DNA of 64,000 nucleotides from Halorarum halophilum (GTDB taxonomy: Archaea; Halobacteriota; Halobacteria; Halobacteriales; Haloferacaceae). The stretch lies in contig NZ_CP058529.1 in the NCBI RefSeq assembly GCF_013401515.1, forward strand, positions 1,550,001-1,614,000, in the 5' to 3' direction. The translations under genes were made by a program, and so were the position numbers. The number at the start of each line of letters is the position of its first letter. The first letter of the stretch is position 1. Under the pieces are notes generated by a model that was not told where the DNA came from, made no database searches, and saw only the letters and a list, made by a program, of their open reading frames with translations. Shown one piece after another: positions 1 to 9,189 of the stretch.

Positions 1-1
1 C

Positions 2-184
2 GACGGCGAGTTCGCGGTGGGCATCCGGTCGGGGGTCGCCGGCGGGAGCCGCGCGACGCTGTTCGCCGGCAACGGCATCGTCGCCGACAGCGACCCGGAC
101 GACGAGTGGGACGAACTCCAGCCGAAGGTGCGGCCGATCATGGACGAACTGGAGTCCGAATCGGGCGCCGGATCCAACGACTGA
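2..184 (+). CDS. menF: isochorismate synthase, C-terminal end (partial)
   Basis: Only the last 60 codons lie in the window; the gene starts upstream of base 1. The peptide carries the closing signature of chorismate-binding enzymes: an acidic/Gly turn, then the FAGNGIVADSDPDDEW block (about residues 22-37 of the fragment), which holds the conserved GxGIVxxSDPxxEW pattern that helps bind Mg and chorismate. In haloarchaea the usual member is isochorismate synthase (chorismate to isochorismate, first step to menaquinone). Anthranilate synthase TrpE and aminodeoxychorismate synthase share this end, so the exact substrate is inferred. It stops 76 bases before the next gene on the same strand. Confidence 0.8.
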   Translation, partial: DGEFAVGIRSGVAGGSRATLFAGNGIVADSDPDDEWDELQPKVRPIMDELESESGAGSND

Positions 185-220
185 GATCTCGAAAACGGTC
201 GAGTCGAACGTTTAGAGGAC

Positions 221-230
221 TTATAATAAC
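221..230 (+). promoter_or_regulatory. TATA-like promoter element before the beta-helix gene
   Basis: The AT-rich run ttataataac stands out in GC-rich surroundings and lies 31-40 bases before the ATG at 261. A purine-rich gaggagagg directly precedes that ATG, so this transcript may have a short leader with a Shine-Dalgarno-like site. Confidence 0.5.
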
Positions 231-260
231 CCGTTGAGGGGTCCCACGTCGAGGAGAGGT

Positions 261-1925
261 ATGCGTACAATACTCACGATACTCGCCATCGCCGGGGTGG
301 TCGTCACCGGGACGATGGTGAGCCCCGCTGTCGTCACGGCCCAGGAATCGGACACGCAGACCATCACCAGTTGTACCACCATCACCGAACCCGGCGTCTA
401 CGCGCTCGGGAACGATATCACGAACACCTCCGCCGACTCGTGCATCCAGATCGAGTCCGGTGACGTCGTCCTCGACGGAGAGGGACACTCCCTGACCGGC
501 GACGGTGACGGGGTGGCAGTCGACGTAACCGCGCACGAGGAACGGAATCAGGACCCCTACGTGAACGTCACCGTGCGAGACCTCCAGGTCGAGTCCTGGG
601 GGACCGGTCTCGAGTTCGTCAACACTCGGAACGCCACGGCGAGCGACGTTACGGTCACCGACGCCGACATCGGCGTTCGGGCCGGCAGCTCGACCGCCCA
701 CCTGCCCGGGTACGACGCGACCGCTCACGGAACGACCGTCGTCGACTCGACGGTCCGGGACGTCGGCTACGGCGTCGTCGGCGAAATCTCGAACGACGTC
801 GAGGTCGTCGACAACACGGTGGCCGAGTACGACGATGTCGGTGTTCGCCTCGACGTGGTAAGCAACTCCTCGTTCAGCGGGAACGAGATCGTCGGATCGA
901 ACGAGTCCCGGGACGCCGCGATCCGTCTCGGCGCCACCGAAGATCCGTACGATGACGGGAGTCACGACAACGTGATCGAATCGAACCGGATCGTCGACTC
1001 GATCGTCGACGTCGACCTCGAGCGGGACTCGGTCACCCGCAATCGGGTAGTCCGGAACGACGTCACGCGCGGCGGGATTCATGTCAGCGGGAGCCGCGGC
1101 CCGGCCACACGAACCGTCGTCGCGGGCAACGAACTCACCGACAGTAGTATCGACGTCGTATTGGCCTCGGGCGTGACCGTCGAGGAGAACGTGCTGACGA
1201 ACCCCGGCGCGGCGCCGGACGAGTCCATTCGTCTCAACGACGCGGGTCCCGTCACCGTCCGAAACAACTCGATCACGGGCGCGAGCACCGGCATCCTGAT
1301 CGAGCACCTCTCGAAGGAGAACACGGTCGTCGACAACACGGTCACCGACAGTGACGTCGGCGTTACGATCCAGGAGGATTCGGTGAACAACACCGTCGAG
1401 GGGAACACCATCGCGAACAACGGCAACGGCGTCGAGATCTCCCTCGTCGACTCGTACGAGGACGGGACGAACTACGTTCGCGGGAACGACATCGTGGACA
1501 ACGAGAACGGCGTCTTCGTCGAGGCGACGGATCAGCCGCTCGTCGTCGAGTCCAACCAGATCAGCGACAACGAGAACGGTATCAAGGTCCAGGCATCCGC
1601 CGTCTGTTCGGCCGGCGCCGAGGGTGCAGAACTGCTCTCGGTGCACGGCAACACCCTCGCCGACAACGCGGCGTACGGCGTGCTGAACGAGAACGGGGAC
1701 GTGCTGAACGCGACGGGGAACTTCTGGGGTGCGAGCGACGGGCCGTCGAGCGCCGACGACGCCGACGCGCCGTTCGAGGACCCCGTGACGGGTGAACTCG
1801 CGAACGGCAGCGGCACGGCCGTCTCGGAGGACCCGAACGCCGCCGGACAGTCGAACGTCCACTTCGACTCGTGGCTCCAGCAACCCCCCGAGGACGCGGG
1901 TGCTGGTAACGAGTCGGCATCGTAA
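261..1925 (+). CDS. secreted right-handed beta-helix (NosD/PbH1-like) protein
   Basis: A 554-residue exported protein. I chose the ATG at 261 because it opens a clean signal peptide (MRTILTILAIAGVV..., likely cleavage after VTAQ) behind a gaggagagg site; an in-frame start at 234 would add nine residues before it. The body is made of repeated short strands of the form N-x-V-x-x-N-x-I/V-x-x-S (about residues 100-500), the ladder typical of right-handed parallel beta-helix folds such as NosD and pectate lyase-like surface proteins. It has many Asn and Asp and no obvious C-terminal membrane segment or PGF-CTERM motif, so it is probably released or held non-covalently. No catalytic residues can be assigned; a carbohydrate- or ligand-binding surface role is possible. 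Confidence 0.8.
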   Translation: MRTILTILAIAGVVVTGTMVSPAVVTAQESDTQTITSCTTITEPGVYALGNDITNTSADSCIQIESGDVVLDGEGHSLTGDGDGVAVDVTAHEERNQDPYVNVTVRDLQVESWGTGLEFVNTRNATASDVTVTDADIGVRAGSSTAHLPGYDATAHGTTVVDSTVRDVGYGVVGEISNDVEVVDNTVAEYDDVGVRLDVVSNSSFSGNEIVGSNESRDAAIRLGATEDPYDDGSHDNVIESNRIVDSIVDVDLERDSVTRNRVVRNDVTRGGIHVSGSRGPATRTVVAGNELTDSSIDVVLASGVTVEENVLTNPGAAPDESIRLNDAGPVTVRNNSITGASTGILIEHLSKENTVVDNTVTDSDVGVTIQEDSVNNTVEGNTIANNGNGVEISLVDSYEDGTNYVRGNDIVDNENGVFVEATDQPLVVESNQISDNENGIKVQASAVCSAGAEGAELLSVHGNTLADNAAYGVLNENGDVLNATGNFWGASDGPSSADDADAPFEDPVTGELANGSGTAVSEDPNAAGQSNVHFDSWLQQPPEDAGAGNESAS

Positions 1926-2071
1926 CCGCCCGATCGCCCGATTTCGAGTCCTGTTTTTTCGACGTCGAATCCCATGTCGTGGCCAGCGATGGCCCGCCGA
2001 GTGCCCTCGGTCGAACACGCCCGCCGGTGCCCGACCGGGACGGTGAAGTGGCGTGGGTTCCCAGCGAATCC

Positions 2072-3736
2072 ATGAACGACGCGACGCTGGCGATGCGCGC
2101 CGCCGTCGTCCTCGCGGCGCTCGTCGCGCTCGTCGCGCTCGCCCTGCTCGAGCGGGCGCGGGGCGGCAACTCCCACGGCCTGGGTACCATCCTCCGCCGG
2201 CGCTTCGTCCTCGGTGTCCCGTGGGGGACGCTGACGACGGTCGCGGTCGTCCTCGCGGTGTACCTCTTCGTCCAGGGCGGCTTCGCCCACTGGAACTCCC
2301 CGATCGTCATCCCGTTCCGCGCCTGGTCGTACCTCGCACCCCTCGGAATACTCACGGCGGGGCTGGCACACGGGGGACCGGGTCACCTGCTGGGCAACCT
2401 GATGGGGACGCTCGTGCTCGCGCCGCTGGCGGAGTACGCCTTCGGGCACTTCGCGGCCGGGCGCGGCGAGTCGACGTTCGGCGCGGTCCGGCGGAACCCC
2501 TACGTCAGGGCGTTCGTCGTCTTCCCGGCGCTCGCGGTGCTGCTCGCGCTCGTCTCCGCCGCCTTCTCGCTCGGGCCGGTCATCGGGTTCTCGGGGGTCG
2601 TCTACTCGTTCGCGGGCGTCGCGCTGCTGTACTACCCGCTGGCGACCGTCGTCGCCCTGAGCGCGACGAGCGTGCTGAACCTCGCCTACCAGTCGCTCCG
2701 CCAGCCGGTCGTCGTCGCCAGCAGCAGGCCCTCGTTCTACACGCCCTGGTGGGCCGACATCGCCATCCAGGGCCACGCGCTCGGCCTGCTCGCTGGCATC
2801 CTCCTCGCCGCCGCGCTCGCGGCCCGCCGGGGCGACGACCTCCCCAGACCTCGGCGGCTCGCGCTCGGCGCGCTCCTCTTCGGCGTCAGCCAGTCGCTCT
2901 GGACGTTGTACTGGTACCGCGGTGGCGAGACGTACGTGCTGTACCGCGCGGTCGGCCTCTCGATGGTCCTGCTGTTCGCCGTCCTGCTCGGCACCCTCGC
3001 CGTCGGGGACTGGCGGACGCTTCGGCTCAACCCCGCCCGGGAGTTCCTCGCCACGCTGACGCCGCAGAACGCCGCCGTCGTCTGTCTGTTGGTCGTGACC
3101 GCCGCGCTCGCGGGAGCCGCCATCCCGGTGAACCTCACGACCGTCGACGACGAGCCGCTACCGGGCGATCCGATCGAGGTCCGGGGGTACACCGTGACGT
3201 ACGCCGAGGACGTGGAGAACGGGATGGTGTCGGTCGTCGACGTGGAGGCGTTCGGCGAGACGACGAGCGTGAACACCTCCGGCGTCGTCGTCCGCAACCC
3301 GGACAGGGGGGTGTGGACGACGGCGACCACGAAGGGCAGGCTGGCGTTCGCCGGCCGGTCGCAGGTCGTCCTCGGCGGCCTCGGCTGGCGCGACAGCGTC
3401 ACGGCGATCAGGCGGGGCTACTCGACGCCCGGGGGCGACGTCGTCTACCGGATCACCCTCGAACACGACGGCGAACGGCGGGTGGCCTACACGTCACCGC
3501 CCGCCGAGGCGGAGCCGCAGATCGACGGGCAGAACGTCTCCGTCGAGGCGAACGGGACGGGGTTCCAGCTCGTCGTGACCCGCGACAACGAGTCCGCTCG
3601 CGCGCCCGTTCCCTCCGGGAACGAGACGGTGACCGCCGGCGGCCTCTCGTTCGTCCGTGACGGCCGGCGGGTGTTCGCGCTGACCGACGACAACGAGACG
3701 CGCGTTCGCGTGGCGACCCGCGAGACGTACAACTGA
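2072..3736 (+). CDS. rhomboid-family intramembrane serine protease with extra C-terminal domain
   Basis: A 554-residue membrane protein starting at ATG 2072 (an earlier in-frame start at 1979 would add a non-hydrophobic leader). Rhomboid marks are clear: GHLLGN after a loop (residues 104-109), the catalytic serine in GFSG (Ser174) and the second catalytic residue in a later helix (IQGHALG, His235). About eight hydrophobic segments span residues 8-30, 52-70, 85-125, 145-200, 228-250, 265-330 and 360-385. Residues ~390-554 form a non-membrane tail rich in beta strands, Asp and Thr, with no recognised catalytic motif. Rhomboids cut the membrane segments of other proteins; the tail could bind substrate outside the cell. 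The haloarchaeal substrate is unknown. Confidence 0.85.
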   Translation: MNDATLAMRAAVVLAALVALVALALLERARGGNSHGLGTILRRRFVLGVPWGTLTTVAVVLAVYLFVQGGFAHWNSPIVIPFRAWSYLAPLGILTAGLAHGGPGHLLGNLMGTLVLAPLAEYAFGHFAAGRGESTFGAVRRNPYVRAFVVFPALAVLLALVSAAFSLGPVIGFSGVVYSFAGVALLYYPLATVVALSATSVLNLAYQSLRQPVVVASSRPSFYTPWWADIAIQGHALGLLAGILLAAALAARRGDDLPRPRRLALGALLFGVSQSLWTLYWYRGGETYVLYRAVGLSMVLLFAVLLGTLAVGDWRTLRLNPAREFLATLTPQNAAVVCLLVVTAALAGAAIPVNLTTVDDEPLPGDPIEVRGYTVTYAEDVENGMVSVVDVEAFGETTSVNTSGVVVRNPDRGVWTTATTKGRLAFAGRSQVVLGGLGWRDSVTAIRRGYSTPGGDVVYRITLEHDGERRVAYTSPPAEAEPQIDGQNVSVEANGTGFQLVVTRDNESARAPVPSGNETVTAGGLSFVRDGRRVFALTDDNETRVRVATRETYN

Positions 3737-3739
3737 GCG

Positions 3740-4381
3740 TCAGTCCCACTCGATCCGGTACGCCTCCGCGTCGAGTTCGCGCCGCTCCGCGGTCTGGTGG
3801 TCGAACTGGCGGTCGAGCGCGAACGTGGCGCGGAACGCGTCGGTGACCTCGCCGCCGGCGTCGTCGACGAACGACTCGACGAACTCCTCGCTGCCGGCGT
3901 TGTGCAGCGAGTAGGAGACGTCCGCGAACGACGCGACGGTTTCGAGGAACCGGCGGTCGGCGTGTTCGTTGCCCGACTGGGCGCCGAACGGGGGGTTCAT
4001 GAGAACGGTGATAGCGTCGGGAGTCGCGGCGTCCGGCTCGCCGAAACACAGCGGCGCGCGGGTCGCGTCGGCGTTGACCCAGTGGATGGGCGTTCGCGCG
4101 CCGACGCGGCGCTCGTTCGCCCGGGCGACCGCGAGCGCGTCGCGGTCGAGTTCCAGGCCGACGACGCGGGCCGCGCCGCGGAGCGCGGCGCCGAGCGCGA
4201 ACATGCCGGTGCCCGCACCCAGGTCGACGACGGTGTGACCTGCGACGTCGCCCCGCAGGTCCGCGAGGTGGACGATGTGCGCGGCCAGGTCCGGCGGCGT
4301 GGGGTACTGTTCGAGCGCGGCCGTCGGGTCGGTGAACCCGGCGACGACGGCGAGTTTCCCTTCGAGCGCCCGCTTACTCAC
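3740..4381 (-). CDS. METTL5-family RNA N6-adenine methyltransferase
   Basis: A 213-residue class I SAM-dependent methyltransferase. The start is GTG at 4381 ([15 protein letters not shown]...), which overlaps the stop of the upstream gene by 8 bases; an in-frame start at 4495 would lie inside that gene. The N-terminus has the YPTPPDLAAHI motif, then motif I VVDLGAGTGMFALG, then the NPPFG catalytic motif used by enzymes that methylate the exocyclic amine of adenine. This layout matches METTL5, which in eukaryotes makes one m6A in small-subunit rRNA together with TRMT112. The archaeal target is inferred to be 16S rRNA. The 3' end meets the rhomboid gene convergently with a 3-base gap. Confidence 0.8.
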   Translation of the reverse strand: MSKRALEGKLAVVAGFTDPTAALEQYPTPPDLAAHIVHLADLRGDVAGHTVVDLGAGTGMFALGAALRGAARVVGLELDRDALAVARANERRVGARTPIHWVNADATRAPLCFGEPDAATPDAITVLMNPPFGAQSGNEHADRRFLETVASFADVSYSLHNAGSEEFVESFVDDAGGEVTDAFRATFALDRQFDHQTAERRELDAEAYRIEWD

Positions 4382-4778
4382 GGTCGAGGGTGACGGGCCC
4401 CTCCACCGTGAGCGTGACGCCCTCGCGCTCGGCGCGCTCGGCCAGCGCCGCGAGCGCGGGTTCGACCTTCGTCGGTTCCGCGACGTCGTCCGCACGGACG
4501 GACACGCGACCGACGCCGAGGAACGACGCGGCGCGGACGAGTCCGCGCAGCCGGTCGGCCTCGGCCTGCGTCTCGATGGAGCAGTTCTCGGAGAAACACG
4601 CCTCGACGCGGAGGCCGGCGGGGAGGTAGCCCGCCTCGGACAGGTCCGCCTTCAGGTCGCGCAGGTACTCGGGCGCCGTCGAGTCCAGCGCCTCCGCATC
4701 CAGGGCCACCGGTTCGACGTCCGCCGGTTCGCTCGCCGCGACCGCCCGTTCCACGCTCGGCTTCACGCTCGTGCTCAT
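4374..4778 (-). CDS. small conserved protein co-transcribed with the METTL5-like gene
   Basis: A 134-residue acidic protein, function not recognised. The chosen ATG at 4778 follows an AT-rich promoter; the in-frame extension to 4877 would run through the promoter. It has an Asp/Glu/Ala-rich N-terminus (1-35), a middle with two cysteines ([12 protein letters not shown]), and a C-terminal alpha/beta stretch ending [12 protein letters not shown]. Its stop overlaps the start of the methyltransferase gene by 8 bases, so the two are one operon and probably translationally coupled. A role as partner or specificity factor of that enzyme is an inference from overlap only. Confidence 0.75.
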   Translation of the reverse strand: MSTSVKPSVERAVAASEPADVEPVALDAEALDSTAPEYLRDLKADLSEAGYLPAGLRVEACFSENCSIETQAEADRLRGLVRAASFLGVGRVSVRADDVAEPTKVEPALAALAERAEREGVTLTVEGPVTLDRE

Positions 4779-5086
4779 GTTACGAACGGATATACGCTGA
4801 TAATACAAAAGAGTTTGTAAATGTCCCACAGTTATTCCACGACCGCCGAACCGGATCGGCCGGACCGACGAGAACACCGGTCGATCGGGGACTTACCCGG
4901 ACCGAAAGAACGGTATCGAGTCGGCACGAACGACGACTCGGAACGCCCTCCTCCGTCGAAACGCCGTTCCGTGCGGCGGTCGACGGCGGACGGAACCTCC
5001 GGGCCGACAGAGCCCGATCGTTCATGCGAACCCGAAGAGGGAGTCCGGCCCAACATTTATATACTGGCGTCACCACAAACCTTATA
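4779..5086. promoter_or_regulatory. divergent promoter region, small-protein/METTL5 operon and tfb
   Basis: This 308-base gap separates genes reading in opposite directions. On the minus side an AT-rich stretch (tatacgctgataataca, 4791-4807) precedes the ATG at 4778. On the plus side tttatata at 5056-5063 lies 24-31 bases before the tfb ATG at 5087, predicting a leaderless tfb mRNA. No gene is seen in between; short reading frames here have no family features. Confidence 0.65.
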
Positions 5087-6043
5087 ATGGAAGGTCCGAG
5101 TCGACAGCGACAGCGCGAGGCGGGCGAGTCGGAGACTCAGTCGGACGAGACGGTGACGTGTCCCGAGTGCGAGTCGGACGAAGTCGTCATGGACGCGGAC
5201 CAGGGAGAACTCGTCTGCGACGACTGCGGACTGGTGCTGGACGAGCGCCAGATCGACCGCGGTCCGGAGTGGCGTGCCTTCAACCACTCCGAGCGCCAGT
5301 CGAAGTCCCGCGTCGGCGCGCCCGTCACCGAGACGATGCACGACAAGGGCCTGACGACGACCATCGACTGGAAGGACAAGGACGCCTACGGCCGGTCACT
5401 CTCCTCCGAGAAGCGGTCTCAGATGCACCGCCTGCGCAAGTGGCAAGAACGCATCCGGACCAAGGACGCCGGCGAGCGCAACCTCCAGTTCGCGCTCTCG
5501 GAGATCGACCGCATGGCCTCGGCACTCGGCGTACCGCGCTCGGTACGCGAGGTCGCCTCGGTCATCTATCGACGCGCGCTGAAGGAGGACCTCATTCGCG
5601 GCCGCTCCATCGAGGGCGTCGCGACCGCCGCGCTGTACGCCGCCTGCCGTCAGGAGGGCATCCCGCGCTCGCTCGACGAGGTGGCCGAGGTGTCCCGCGT
5701 CGAGCAGAAGGAGATCGGCCGGACCTACCGCTACATCTCCCAGGAACTCGGCCTCGAACTGAAGCCCGTCGACCCCAAGCAGTTCGTCCCCCGGTTCGCC
5801 TCGGCGCTCGACCTCTCGGAGGAGACGCAGGCGAAGGCCACCGAGATCATCGACGTCTCCGCCGAGCAGGGCCTGCTCTCGGGCAAGTCGCCGACCGGCT
5901 TCGCCGCCGCCGCCATCTACGCGGCGTCGCTGCTGTGCAACGAGAAGAAGACCCAGCGCGAGGTCGCCGACGTCGCCCAGGTGACCGAGGTCACCATCCG
6001 CAACCGCTACCAGGAGCAGATCGAGGCGATGGGCTTCCGCTAA
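5087..6043 (+). CDS. tfb: transcription initiation factor B (TFB/TFIIB)
   Basis: A 318-residue general transcription factor, the normal length for TFB. Start ATG 5087 lies right behind a TATA box. The N-terminal zinc ribbon has CPEC at residues 25-28 and CDDC at 44-47, followed by the charged B-reader/linker ([13 protein letters not shown]). Two cyclin-like repeats fill the rest (about 120-215 and 220-315), with the conserved [20 protein letters not shown] and TEVTIRNRY segments. TFB binds the TBP-TATA complex and BRE and recruits RNA polymerase. Haloarchaea often carry several tfb copies that give promoter choice; which paralogue this is cannot be told from sequence alone. Confidence 0.97.
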   Translation: MEGPSRQRQREAGESETQSDETVTCPECESDEVVMDADQGELVCDDCGLVLDERQIDRGPEWRAFNHSERQSKSRVGAPVTETMHDKGLTTTIDWKDKDAYGRSLSSEKRSQMHRLRKWQERIRTKDAGERNLQFALSEIDRMASALGVPRSVREVASVIYRRALKEDLIRGRSIEGVATAALYAACRQEGIPRSLDEVAEVSRVEQKEIGRTYRYISQELGLELKPVDPKQFVPRFASALDLSEETQAKATEIIDVSAEQGLLSGKSPTGFAAAAIYAASLLCNEKKTQREVADVAQVTEVTIRNRYQEQIEAMGFR

Positions 6044-6089
6044 GTCTCGGACCGCACCCGTTTCACACACGTTTTCTACTGGCGTCCGA

Positions 6090-7751
6090 CTACCTCGCCA
6101 CGAACACGACGACCTTCCTGTTCCACAGACCGAGTCGGAGTTCGAACGCCTCGTAGCCGCCACCGAGTCGGTCGGTCACCGCGACGCGGTTGGCTGGCTT
6201 CGTCACCACGACCGGCGGCGCCTCGTTCGCGAGTTGCGAGGGCTCCCGCACGCTCGTCACCTCCGCGTCCAGCCGCTCGAAGTACCACTGTAGCGGGAGC
6301 CGAGCGCCCCACGCCGCCTGGTCCGACGGCGACACCGGCGGCCGGTCGTACTCCTGCCCGGTGGCGAGTTCCTCCCCGACGTACGCCACGTCGGGGCCGG
6401 CCGAGTTGCCCGCCATCGCGCCCTCGGCGGCCGTGAGCATGGCGTCCGGATCGTCGGCAGGCTGACCGAACTGCGCGAACGGCGACCGTGGCTCCGGAGG
6501 CCCGTAGGCGCCCGCGACGGCCGTTCCCGCGCCGGCGGCGACCACGGCTACGACGAGCAGGACCACCACCAGGCGGGCCGGGTCGGCCCCCTCCGCCCTG
6601 GCGAGGAGCACGCGCGCACCCCCCGCGAGCGCCACCGCGGCGGGAAGCGCGAGCCACGGGAGCACGTGAACGGCGGCCCACGTCTCGGAGTACATCGACG
6701 CGATGGCGAAGAACAGCACCCCGAGGCCCGCGACGTACGCGCCGAAGGCGACGATCCCCCGGGACTCCCTCCGGTAGCGCTCCCCGAGGAACCCGAGGAG
6801 CCCGAGGACGACGACCGGCCACGACGTGGCGAGGAGCGTCCGGACGTACCCGGCGAGCGCCGGGACGAACTCGCGCCCGCCGGGATAACCGAGGTCGATG
6901 CGGGCGGCGATGCGGAGCTGCGAGAACCGCTCGGCCGACCCGGCGAACGTCCAGGTGACGACCTCGGGGAACGTCCCCGGGTTGAACAGCCCCGTCCCCG
7001 GCCCGCCCGCGCGGGGCGCGAAGAGGAGGAGGAAGACGCCGAGGAAGACGAACAGGGCGCGGGCGAGCGGCGTCGCGTGCTCCCGGTACCAGACGACCGA
7101 TCCGCGGAGCCGCGTGACGGCCGCCCCGGGGACGCCCCGGACGCGCGCCTCGTCGAGCACCAGCAGGCCGCCGGCGAGCCAGAGCACCGGGTAGGCGACG
7201 GCGAACCCGGAGGACGCGAACGCGAGCGCGACGGCCGCGGCGGCCAGGTACAGCGCCCAGCGCTCGCCGGTTCGGCGGTACCGGACGGCGCCGCCGACGG
7301 CGACGAACCCGAACGCAGCAGCGGGGACGTCGCCGCGGAGGAAGCGCGAGTAGTACAGCAGGAGCGGTTCGAACGCGAGCAGGCCGGCGAGCGCGACGGT
7401 CTCGTCGTCGCGGAGCGCCCCCCGGAACAGCAGCGCGGCGAGCGGGAGGAGGCCGCCGACGAGCGCGACGACGGCGCGGGCCGTGGTATCGGTGGCGCCG
7501 AACAGTCCGAACACGTGGCGGTTGACCAGGTAGAGGAACGGGCCGCCGGCGACCGGGCGGTACTCGTAGGCGCCCGACTCGAGGTACCGGAGCGTCCAGT
7601 ACCCGACGCGGCCCTCGTCCCAGTGGAACGGGCGGTCGCCGAGGGCGACGAATCGGGCGACGAGCGCGAGGAGGGCGAGGCCGGCGACCGCGAGGGCGAC
7701 ACGATCCGGGCGTCGACGGGGCGACGTCCGGCGGTCCCCGGTGTCCGACAT
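6090..7751 (-). CDS. Agl23-like polytopic membrane protein (TIGR03663 family)
   Basis: A 553-residue integral membrane protein with roughly ten to twelve hydrophobic helices in residues ~20-420 and a soluble C-terminal part (~430-553). The first loop holds DRPFHWDEGRVGYWTL, the HWDEG motif of the TIGR03663 group, which resembles the acidic first-loop motif of GT-C/PMT glycosyltransferases. In haloarchaea this family is named flippase-associated protein Agl23 and is tied to N-glycosylation, where dolichol-linked sugar must cross the membrane. Enzyme activity is not proven for the family. The ATG at 7751 was preferred to an in-frame start at 7805 because the extra 18 residues are basic and lie in the promoter zone. 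Confidence 0.75.
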   Translation of the reverse strand: MSDTGDRRTSPRRRPDRVALAVAGLALLALVARFVALGDRPFHWDEGRVGYWTLRYLESGAYEYRPVAGGPFLYLVNRHVFGLFGATDTTARAVVALVGGLLPLAALLFRGALRDDETVALAGLLAFEPLLLYYSRFLRGDVPAAAFGFVAVGGAVRYRRTGERWALYLAAAAVALAFASSGFAVAYPVLWLAGGLLVLDEARVRGVPGAAVTRLRGSVVWYREHATPLARALFVFLGVFLLLFAPRAGGPGTGLFNPGTFPEVVTWTFAGSAERFSQLRIAARIDLGYPGGREFVPALAGYVRTLLATSWPVVVLGLLGFLGERYRRESRGIVAFGAYVAGLGVLFFAIASMYSETWAAVHVLPWLALPAAVALAGGARVLLARAEGADPARLVVVLLVVAVVAAGAGTAVAGAYGPPEPRSPFAQFGQPADDPDAMLTAAEGAMAGNSAGPDVAYVGEELATGQEYDRPPVSPSDQAAWGARLPLQWYFERLDAEVTSVREPSQLANEAPPVVVTKPANRVAVTDRLGGGYEAFELRLGLWNRKVVVFVAR

Positions 7752-7903
7752 ACCCGGCCGTGTCGCCGCCTCGGTAGTATGTCTTCGGATTCCTCGTCGC
7801 TTCACCGGTTGTCCGGACGGAGAGCATCGGGCAGATCTTCATCGGTTCGGTGGTGGGGATGGTCGATTGAACGGCGACCACCGTATGGTCAACTGGACGA
7901 CTG

Positions 7904-8049
7904 CTACTGCTAGCTCCAGTGAGGCACCACCGGCCTCCCCAACCGACTGCGCGTCTCGCGCTCCCTTCGGTCGCGCTACGATGCTCATCCCTGGATCGCG
8001 TGTGCTCGCGCCCAACGGCGCTCGCGTCACACGCCCCAACCGCGACTGG
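7904..8049 (-). repeat. dispersed ~148-nt hairpin repeat, copy 1
   Basis: Read on the minus strand this shares a framework with 37959-38107: an opening ccag(t)(c/t)gcggttgg, a first hairpin, the exact word agggatgag, a second hairpin, then tcgg(t/c)tggggagg and an end like gctagcagtag. Hairpin arms differ between copies while pairing is largely kept. It sits upstream of the small gene at 8197, in a 445-base gap (7752-8196) that otherwise shows no gene. Confidence 0.65.
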
Positions 8050-8196
8050 GTGGGGTGCCGGTCAGCCGGCGGACGACACACGACCGACAGCCCGCGGAAC
8101 GACCAACCGGACGACCGAACGTGCAAACCCCGATCGAACCCGACAGAGTCCGTCCGCTTCGACACCCTCTTTCCGACCCGCGCGAACCCCCATACC

Positions 8197-8514
8197 ATGT
8201 CGCTCGTAGCCTCGCTCCCCGGCCGGCCGCTCTCGGACGCCGAGGTCGCCTCGCTCAACCGCGCCGACTCGGTCGAACTCGCCGTCGCCGTCGACGAGTC
8301 CGGACCGACCGAGGGGCTCCTGCTCGCCACCGACGACTGGGTGAAGGGGCTCCGCTTCCTCGGCGGCGCCTGGGAGGTCACGGAGACCGTCGACATCGAC
8401 GGGGAGGAGGACCGCTACGACGCGCTCCGCGCCTGCGAGGACGCCGTGCGCGAGGCCCAGGAGGCGGACGCGAACGCCGACGCTCCGGCTACCGACGACC
8501 CCGAGAACGACTGA
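8197..8514 (+). CDS. small acidic haloarchaeal protein, function unknown
   Basis: A 105-residue protein starting at ATG 8197. An in-frame reading frame extends back to 7741 but runs through the repeat element and has no protein-like pattern. Residues 1-80 look folded (alternating strands and helices, with DDWVKGLRFLGGAWEV in the middle); the tail is Ala/Asp/Glu-rich. No enzymatic motif or membrane segment. It precedes the universal stress gene by 44 bases on the same strand, so co-transcription is possible, although aggtggcagt before 8559 could be a separate start. Confidence 0.7.
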   Translation: MSLVASLPGRPLSDAEVASLNRADSVELAVAVDESGPTEGLLLATDDWVKGLRFLGGAWEVTETVDIDGEEDRYDALRACEDAVREAQEADANADAPATDDPEND

Positions 8515-8558
8515 CCCGGCCGGGGGCTTTAGGTGGCAGTCCGGCAATTTCCGGTCGT

Positions 8559-8999
8559 ATGTACGACGACATCCTCGTTCCGACCGACGGGAGCGCGGCC
8601 GCGGACGCGGCCGTCGAACACGCTGTGACGCTCGCGGAGCGGTTCGACGCGACGCTCCACGCGCTCTACGTCGTGGACTCGACCGCGTACTCCTCGCTGG
8701 AGGCCGGCAGCCAGATGGTCGCCGAGGCGCTGGAGGACGAGGGCGAGGCCGCCGTCGACCGCATCGCGGCGGCGGCCAACGACGCCGACCTGCCGGTCGT
8801 CGAGTCGGTCGTCTCCGGGACGGCGTACCGCTCCATCCTCGAGTACGCCGGCGAAGAGGACATCGACCTCATCACGATGGGCACCCACGGCCGACGCGGC
8901 ATCGACCGCTACCTGCTCGGGAGCGTCACCGAGCGGGTCGTCCGCTCGGCCGACCAGCCCGTGCTCACGGTCAGGTACCATAAGGACGAGGCGGAGTAG
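8559..8999 (+). CDS. universal stress protein, single UspA domain
   Basis: A 146-residue single-domain UspA protein (MYDDILVPTDGS at the N-terminus). The ATP-binding signature G-x2-G-x9-G-(S/T) appears as GTHGRRGIDRYLLGSVTE near residues 109-126, so it is predicted to be an ATP-binding member. Haloarchaea carry many such proteins, induced by starvation, heat or membrane stress; the specific trigger is unknown. Compare the double-domain paralogue at 47085-47984. Confidence 0.93.
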   Translation: MYDDILVPTDGSAAADAAVEHAVTLAERFDATLHALYVVDSTAYSSLEAGSQMVAEALEDEGEAAVDRIAAAANDADLPVVESVVSGTAYRSILEYAGEEDIDLITMGTHGRRGIDRYLLGSVTERVVRSADQPVLTVRYHKDEAE

Positions 9000-9189
9000 G
9001 GAGCCCACGAGGGTGATCGGGGGGGGAGGAGGGAGCTCCCGAGGGCGAGCGGACGGCGGAGGGAACGAGGACGAACCCAGACGCGGGGTCGCCGTCGCGA
9101 TCGCTGGTCACCACCGACCCGTCACGCGGGTCACACACGCAGGTCGCCGGGACGGCGCCCTTTATCCCCGTCGACGCGAACACCGAGCT

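Noticed and set aside
138-2018. 626-codon minus frame opposite the beta-helix gene
   Set aside because: Its Val/Asp/Arg-rich repeats mirror the beta-helix codons; no own signal or motif.
7741-8196. Upstream extension of the 105-residue protein's frame
   Set aside because: It crosses the dispersed repeat and lacks protein-like composition; ATG 8197 is the better start.
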